From assembly GCF_002288525.1 (NCBI RefSeq), contig NZ_CP023067.1, positions 806,001 through 870,000 on the forward strand: DNA of 64,000 nt, written 5' to 3'. This document shows positions 60,054-64,000 of the stretch, piece after piece. This DNA is from Sinorhizobium sojae CCBAU 05684 (GTDB taxonomy: Bacteria > Pseudomonadota > Alphaproteobacteria > Rhizobiales > Rhizobiaceae). The number at the start of each line of letters is the position of its first letter. Positions within the stretch are counted from its first letter, which is position 1. Both the position numbers and the translations under genes were made by a program. The notes under the pieces are model-generated. The model worked only from the letters and a program-made list of their open reading frames with translations, was not told where the DNA came from and searched no databases.

Positions 60054-61612
60054 TACGCGTTTTCCGTGTTGAGCAGGCGGATTGGCGTCAGGAATAATAT
60101 CTTCAAATCGAGGAGCAGCGACCAGTTCTCGATGTAGTAGAGGTCGAACGCCGTCCGAAAGCGGATCTTCTCGTCATTGTCGACTTCGCCGCGCCAGCCG
60201 TTGATCTGCGCCCAGCCGGTCACGCCGGGCTTGACGCGATGACGGGCAAAATAGCCCTCTACGACATCCGAATAGATGCGGTCCTGGGTCTGCGCGTGAA
60301 CGGCATGCGGGCGCGGTCCGACCAGCGAAAGCTCGCCCTTCAGCACATTGAAGATCTGCGGCAGCTCGTCGATCGAGGACTTGCGCAGGAAGCGGCCAAT
60401 TGGCGTCACACGCGGATCGCCCTTGGTGACGGCGTTGCGCGCGGTCGGATCGCTCAGATGCGTGTACATCGAGCGGAACTTATAAACCTCGATGACCTCG
60501 TTGTTGAAGCCATGCCGCTTCTGCTTGAAGATGATCGGCCCGGGCGACGTGAGCTTGACGGCGATGGCGGCCCCGAGCATCACCGGCCAGAGCAGCGCGA
60601 GCGCGACGAGACTGAAGAAGACATCGAAGCATCGCTTGGCCACGGAATCCCAATCGGCGATCGGCTTGTCGAAGATGTCTAGCATCGGCACCTGCCCGAC
60701 ATGGGAATAGCTGCGGGGGCGGAAGCGCAGGTTGTTGGCATGGGCGGCAAGGCGTATGTCGACAGGCAGCACCCAGAGTTTCTTCAGGAGCGTAAGGATG
60801 CGGTCCTCAGCCGTCAGCGGCAGCGAGAAGATCAGCATGTCGATGCGGGCCATCCGGGCGAACTCGACGAGTTCGTCGACGGTCCCGAGCTTCGGATAGC
60901 CGGCGATGACATTCGGCGACCGCCGTTCGTCCCGGTCGTCGAAAATGCCGCATATGCGGATATCGTTATCCGGCTGATGCTCGATCGTGCGGATCAGTTC
61001 CCTTGCCGGTGCGCCGCCACCGATGATGACGGCGCGGCGTTCCATCGTGCCGTTGCGCGACCAATGCTTGATCGAATAGGCGATGAAGGTGCGTTCGGCG
61101 ACGAGGAACAGCACGCCTGCGGCGAACCAGCCGCCGACCCATACGCGGGAATAGAGATGGCCCGATTTCAGGAAGAACAGAGCCAATGCGATTGCGCCGA
61201 ATGCTCCGGCCCAGGCGCCGAGGATGCGGGGTAACATCCTGAGCCAGGCCCTCAGCGCCGGCACCTGATAGGCATCGGCAAGCTGCATGGCCATGACGGC
61301 AAAGGCCGAGCCGCCGGCGAGCATCGCAAGATAGACCGGCAGGTCCGGAAGCGAGGGGCCCACATATTGCGCATTGATCGCATAACCGATGGCGAAGAGG
61401 GCGCAGAAATCCAAAAGCCGGATGAGGCCGATCATCATGGCCGGCGAGTAGGTGTCGGCGCGAAACTGGAGCGCGATCTGACGAGCCAGGGGATTGAGCC
61501 CTGCTGGAGCCTTTTCCGGCTTCGACGCCTCGCGGTCGATCGTCCTGATCGTCGAAACCCTCTTGCGAAGTGCGTCTGCGTCGAATGTCTCGGGCCCGTC
61601 AAACTGGTTCAT
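60050..61612 (-). CDS. undecaprenyl-phosphate sugar phosphotransferase (WbaP/UppE-like)
   Basis: 520 aa from ATG 61612 (MNQFDGPETFDADALRKRVS). Four to five TM helices lead to a CoA-binding-like domain (AVIIGGGAPARELIRTIE), then a bacterial sugar transferase domain with KRCFDVFFSLVALALLWPVM and the catalytic KFRSMYTH and RKSSIDELPQIFNVLKGELSLVGPRP signatures (in parts). It transfers the first sugar-phosphate to the lipid carrier. It resembles UppE of the Agrobacterium unipolar polysaccharide locus. Confidence 0.92.
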   Translation of the reverse strand: MNQFDGPETFDADALRKRVSTIRTIDREASKPEKAPAGLNPLARQIALQFRADTYSPAMMIGLIRLLDFCALFAIGYAINAQYVGPSLPDLPVYLAMLAGGSAFAVMAMQLADAYQVPALRAWLRMLPRILGAWAGAFGAIALALFFLKSGHLYSRVWVGGWFAAGVLFLVAERTFIAYSIKHWSRNGTMERRAVIIGGGAPARELIRTIEHQPDNDIRICGIFDDRDERRSPNVIAGYPKLGTVDELVEFARMARIDMLIFSLPLTAEDRILTLLKKLWVLPVDIRLAAHANNLRFRPRSYSHVGQVPMLDIFDKPIADWDSVAKRCFDVFFSLVALALLWPVMLGAAIAVKLTSPGPIIFKQKRHGFNNEVIEVYKFRSMYTHLSDPTARNAVTKGDPRVTPIGRFLRKSSIDELPQIFNVLKGELSLVGPRPHAVHAQTQDRIYSDVVEGYFARHRVKPGVTGWAQINGWRGEVDNDEKIRFRTAFDLYYIENWSLLLDLKILFLTPIRLLNTENAY

Positions 61613-61636
61613 GGTCTCTATCCGGCGCCTAACTCC

Positions 61637-61740
61637 TGCTGCATGTCTCCTCAAATCGATCGCGATTTCAGGATGAAGACACGCAACAACTCCGATTCTA
61701 CAGCGACCTCCTGCGCGTCTCATCAGACGCGCGGGCGCTA
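61637..61740 (+). repeat. RIME-like mosaic element, order B+A
   Basis: Module B (ctgcatgtct hairpin, 61638-61688, degenerate right arm) precedes module A (acagcg, then GCGCGTCT-catc-AGACGCGC) ending near 61735. The order is opposite to the copies at 7142 and 27961. It sits inside the polysaccharide gene cluster, in the 162 bp between a GT4 gene and the sugar transferase gene. Confidence 0.72.
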
Positions 61741-61774
61741 TAGATCCGGATAGCAGAAAGCCACTAAGAAACGC

Positions 61775-62947
61775 TTACGTCGTGCGAAGCCGCGCCTCGG
61801 CGAACAGTGCTTCTTCCGAAAGCTCGCGATAGAGCTGGATGATGCGGCCAGCCATGGTCGAGGCCGAGAAGCGCGCCTTGATCCGCTCGGGGTCCGGCAT
61901 CGTTCGATGAGCCCAGCTCTCGTCGTCGACAATGTCGGCCATGAGATCGCCGAGCGCCTGCGCATTGCCAGGCTCGACCAGCGCGGGGCTGTCGGCGCCC
62001 AGAACCTCCGGGATACCTCCGACACGGGTCGCGATCACCGGCCGTCGCGCCGCAAGCGCCTCTAAAAGAAGATAGGGCATCGCCTCCGCGCGCGAGGGAA
62101 TGACGACGATCCGGGCAAGCGCCAACGCCGCGCGGGTCTTCATCGCGGGGAGCAGCATGAGGCGGTCGCCGAGCCCCATGCGCGATGCCATTTCCTCATA
62201 TTGCCGCTGCTGCGGGCCATCGCCGATCATCAGTGCCGACAAGTGCCGGCCCTTCAGGCGCTCGGCCCGTTCAAAGGCCTCTATAAACAGATCGGGACCC
62301 TTGAGGTCCCGCATCATGCCGATATAGAGGAAGTCGGCCATGTCCGGCCTTGTCTCGATCGGCGTGAACTCGGCGTCGTCGACGCCGTTGTAGACGAGTT
62401 CGCTTCGGCCCGGCGGGCGGCCGATCTTCGCGAAATAGGTTTGGCGTTCGTAGTCGCAGACGAAGACCAGGGCGTCGGTCAGGCGCTCCTGCAAGCGTTC
62501 CAGCCGGAAGATGGCGCCACCCGCCGGCGATTTTCGGTCGTAGTGCAGGCTGCCGCCATGCGGCGAATAGAGGCGGGCTACGCGATACTTGTTGACCCGC
62601 AGGGCTGAACCGATGATGCGCGCGAGCGCGCCGCCCTTGGCGCCGTGCCCGTGCAGCACATCCGGTTGCAAACTTCTGATTTCCTTGTAGCTGCGCCAGA
62701 GGAGGCCGAGATCCGAGGGCCCGACGGCGCGATGAATCGGCGTGCGGATTATGCCGAGTGCCAGATGGGGACGCACCGCCTCGAAGAGTCCGTCCTCATG
62801 GGTCCCGCCGGTGGTACTGTCGCACACGATCCCGACTTCATGGCCGGCACGCGCATGGGCTTCCGCCAGATCGCGCACGTGGCGGAAAATCCCGCCGATC
62901 GGCGACCTGAAGCAATGGATGATGCGCAGGGGGCGTTCGTTCCGCAT
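61775..62947 (-). CDS. glycosyltransferase family 4 protein
   Basis: 390 aa from ATG 62947 (MRNERPLRIIHCFRSPIGGI). Motifs include GIFRHVRDLAEAHARAGHEV, FLYIGMMRDLKGPDLFIEAF and VIPSRAEAMPYLLLEALAA (EX7E region). It starts 5 bp after the Wza-like gene on the same strand, so the two are co-transcribed. Acceptor and donor unknown. Confidence 0.9.
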   Translation of the reverse strand: MRNERPLRIIHCFRSPIGGIFRHVRDLAEAHARAGHEVGIVCDSTTGGTHEDGLFEAVRPHLALGIIRTPIHRAVGPSDLGLLWRSYKEIRSLQPDVLHGHGAKGGALARIIGSALRVNKYRVARLYSPHGGSLHYDRKSPAGGAIFRLERLQERLTDALVFVCDYERQTYFAKIGRPPGRSELVYNGVDDAEFTPIETRPDMADFLYIGMMRDLKGPDLFIEAFERAERLKGRHLSALMIGDGPQQRQYEEMASRMGLGDRLMLLPAMKTRAALALARIVVIPSRAEAMPYLLLEALAARRPVIATRVGGIPEVLGADSPALVEPGNAQALGDLMADIVDDESWAHRTMPDPERIKARFSASTMAGRIIQLYRELSEEALFAEARLRTT

Positions 62948-62952
62948 CGGTC

Positions 62953-63528
62953 TCAGAACAGCCGCTCGCGAACATAGATCGTGTCGCCCGCCAGAACCGG
63001 ATCGGTGATCGGCACCCGGCCGGTGATGATGCGGCCATTGATCTTTCGGGTGATATCGGCATTCGCCTGGTTGGCGCGCGGCGTGAAGCCGCCGGCGACC
63101 GCGATTGCGTTCTGCACCGTCATGCCCGGCACATAGGCGTATTGGCCGGCCTGGCCCACTTCGCCCATGATGAAGACGGAGCGGTAGCGGTCGACCTCGA
63201 TCGTCACGTCCGGATCGCGCAGGTACCCCTGGCGCAACTTGGCAGCGATCATCCCCTCGAGTTCCGGAAGCGTATGGCCACGCGATGGTACCGCGCCGAT
63301 CAGCGGGAAGGCGACATAGCCCGCCTGATCGACCGTATAGGTGCCGCTGAGGGCTGCCTGCTCGAAGACATTGATGCGCAGCCGGTCGCCACTGTCCAGC
63401 CGATAAGGCTGGATGGTCGCCTCGCTGAAGGCCTTCGGTGCCGGCTGGTAGCTCGTGCAGGCGCTTGCGAGCGCCGACAAGAGTGCCACGGCGAAAGCGC
63501 GCGCTGTCTTTTTGCCTGCGGTCGACAT
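62953..63528 (-). CDS. polysaccharide export outer membrane protein (Wza-like, short)
   Basis: 191 aa. Lipobox at LASAC, then the poly-export domain (YRLDSGDRLRINVFEQAALSGTY) and one SLBB-type segment (VFIMGEVGQAGQYAYVPGMTVQNAI in parts). It lacks the C-terminal barrel helix of full-length Wza, as do many rhizobial homologues. It is the first gene of the minus-strand operon, divergent from the Wzz gene. Confidence 0.9.
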   Translation of the reverse strand: MSTAGKKTARAFAVALLSALASACTSYQPAPKAFSEATIQPYRLDSGDRLRINVFEQAALSGTYTVDQAGYVAFPLIGAVPSRGHTLPELEGMIAAKLRQGYLRDPDVTIEVDRYRSVFIMGEVGQAGQYAYVPGMTVQNAIAVAGGFTPRANQANADITRKINGRIITGRVPITDPVLAGDTIYVRERLF

Positions 63529-63728
63529 GCGGGTTTGGCTCCGGGGAAATCACCTCTCTGGCGACGTTATCGATCCGTTAGGGTTAATAGCCGGTAAACT
63601 CCTGATGGAATTTGCGGTGCGCCGGCTTGGGAGGGCGGGGCACAGCTTGTGGTTGTCGTCGCTATTAACGGTTGGGTTACCATGTTCCTCTACCTTCGCT
63701 GCGGAGTGCAAAATGTTTGGAGTAGGGC

Positions 63729-64000
63729 ATGTCGGGCATCGGCGGACATGAGGATGTAGATATCGATCTCGGTGGACTGTTCCGCGCCGTGTGGCAGCGT
63801 CGCACCCGGGTCGTCCTCGCGACCGTGGTTGCGGCTGCCCTTGCCTTTGCGGCCGCGAAGATGATCGCTCCCCAATATGAAAGCGAAACGCGCGTCCTGA
63901 TCGAATCGCGTGAGCCCGAATTCAGCGGTGCTGGGCAGCTTCCCCAAGGCGGTTCGGACAGGATCTTCGACGAATCCGGGATCGCGAGCCAAGTCCAGGT
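63729..64000 (+). CDS. polysaccharide chain-length/Wzz domain protein (partial)
   Basis: Starts ATG 63729 (MSGIGGHEDVDIDLGGLFRA) with GGAG upstream and runs off the window after 90 residues. IDLGGLFRAVWQRRTRVVLA followed by a TM helix and QYESETRVLIESRE is the Wzz/BY-kinase N-terminus. It divides from the Wza-like gene with 200 bp between; that region contains TTAACggttgggTTACCAT (63665-63683), similar to the sequence upstream of ldtP. Confidence 0.88.
   Translation, partial: MSGIGGHEDVDIDLGGLFRAVWQRRTRVVLATVVAAALAFAAAKMIAPQYESETRVLIESREPEFSGAGQLPQGGSDRIFDESGIASQVQ

Overview
The window is high-GC alphaproteobacterial chromosome, almost certainly Sinorhizobium/Ensifer. The basis is gene content and order (purM-purN, perM-hdaA-ppk-ppx, a lone groEL, ldtR-ldtP-glyA-nrdR-ribD-ribE, yceD-plsX-fabH-ihfA), protein types (HdaA, LdtR, a metal-ligand-substituted HemB, a K+-independent H+-pyrophosphatase), and at least nine copies of RIME-like rhizobial intergenic palindromes. 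It reads as core chromosome: there is no phage, insertion sequence, transposase or CRISPR array. Assignments come from reading the sequence and from family knowledge; no database search was run.

Layout. 1-2.4 kb (minus): partial glutathione S-transferase, a secreted RNase T2 with an overlapping small periplasmic protein, and rlmJ. 2.4-5.2 kb (plus): a molybdopterin oxidoreductase and a NUDIX hydrolase. 5.3-7.0 kb (minus): purM-purN. 7.3-12.9 kb (plus): PerM-type permease, hdaA, ppk, ppx, with a Pho-box-like repeat before ppk. 13.1-18.4 kb (minus): membrane class III nucleotide cyclase, rnd, Tat-exported multicopper oxidase, MFS transporter. 18.7-20.5 kb: aspS. 20.8-27.8 kb (minus): a sugar-scavenging module of ArsR-like regulator, GH51 alpha-L-arabinofuranosidase and a four-gene ABC importer. 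Three matching 17-bp candidate operators lie before the regulator, the hydrolase and the transporter. 28.1-31.5 kb (minus): groEL without groES, a 72-aa protein, a 397-aa exported protein. 31.9-34.6 kb (plus): parC and a small ArsR regulator. 34.7-38.1 kb (minus): EamA permease, bpt, RDD protein, hemB. 38.3-45.0 kb (plus): four-TM protein, ldtR, ldtP, glyA, nrdR, ribD, ribE. 45.1-46.3 kb (minus): small secreted protein and GNAT acetyltransferase. 46.6-51.2 kb (plus): ribH-nusB, MFS transporter, hppA. 51.3-56.6 kb: bamE (minus), then a cytochrome bc1 chaperone, yceD, plsX, fabH, ihfA and a MerR regulator (plus). 56.6-57.5 kb: small membrane protein with an RpoE2-like promoter, tRNA-Pro(GGG), small secreted protein. 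57.6-64 kb: a surface polysaccharide cluster (two GT4 glycosyltransferases, Wzy/ligase-like protein, initiating sugar transferase, Wza-like lipoprotein, divergent Wzz start) resembling the agrobacterial unipolar polysaccharide locus.

The most informative non-coding signals are the arabinofuranoside operators; the modular make-up of the intergenic palindromes (modules A, B and C in combinations A+B, A+C, A, B and B+A); a palindromic repeat that appears to lie in frame inside ribD; and structured leaders before ribD and glyA.
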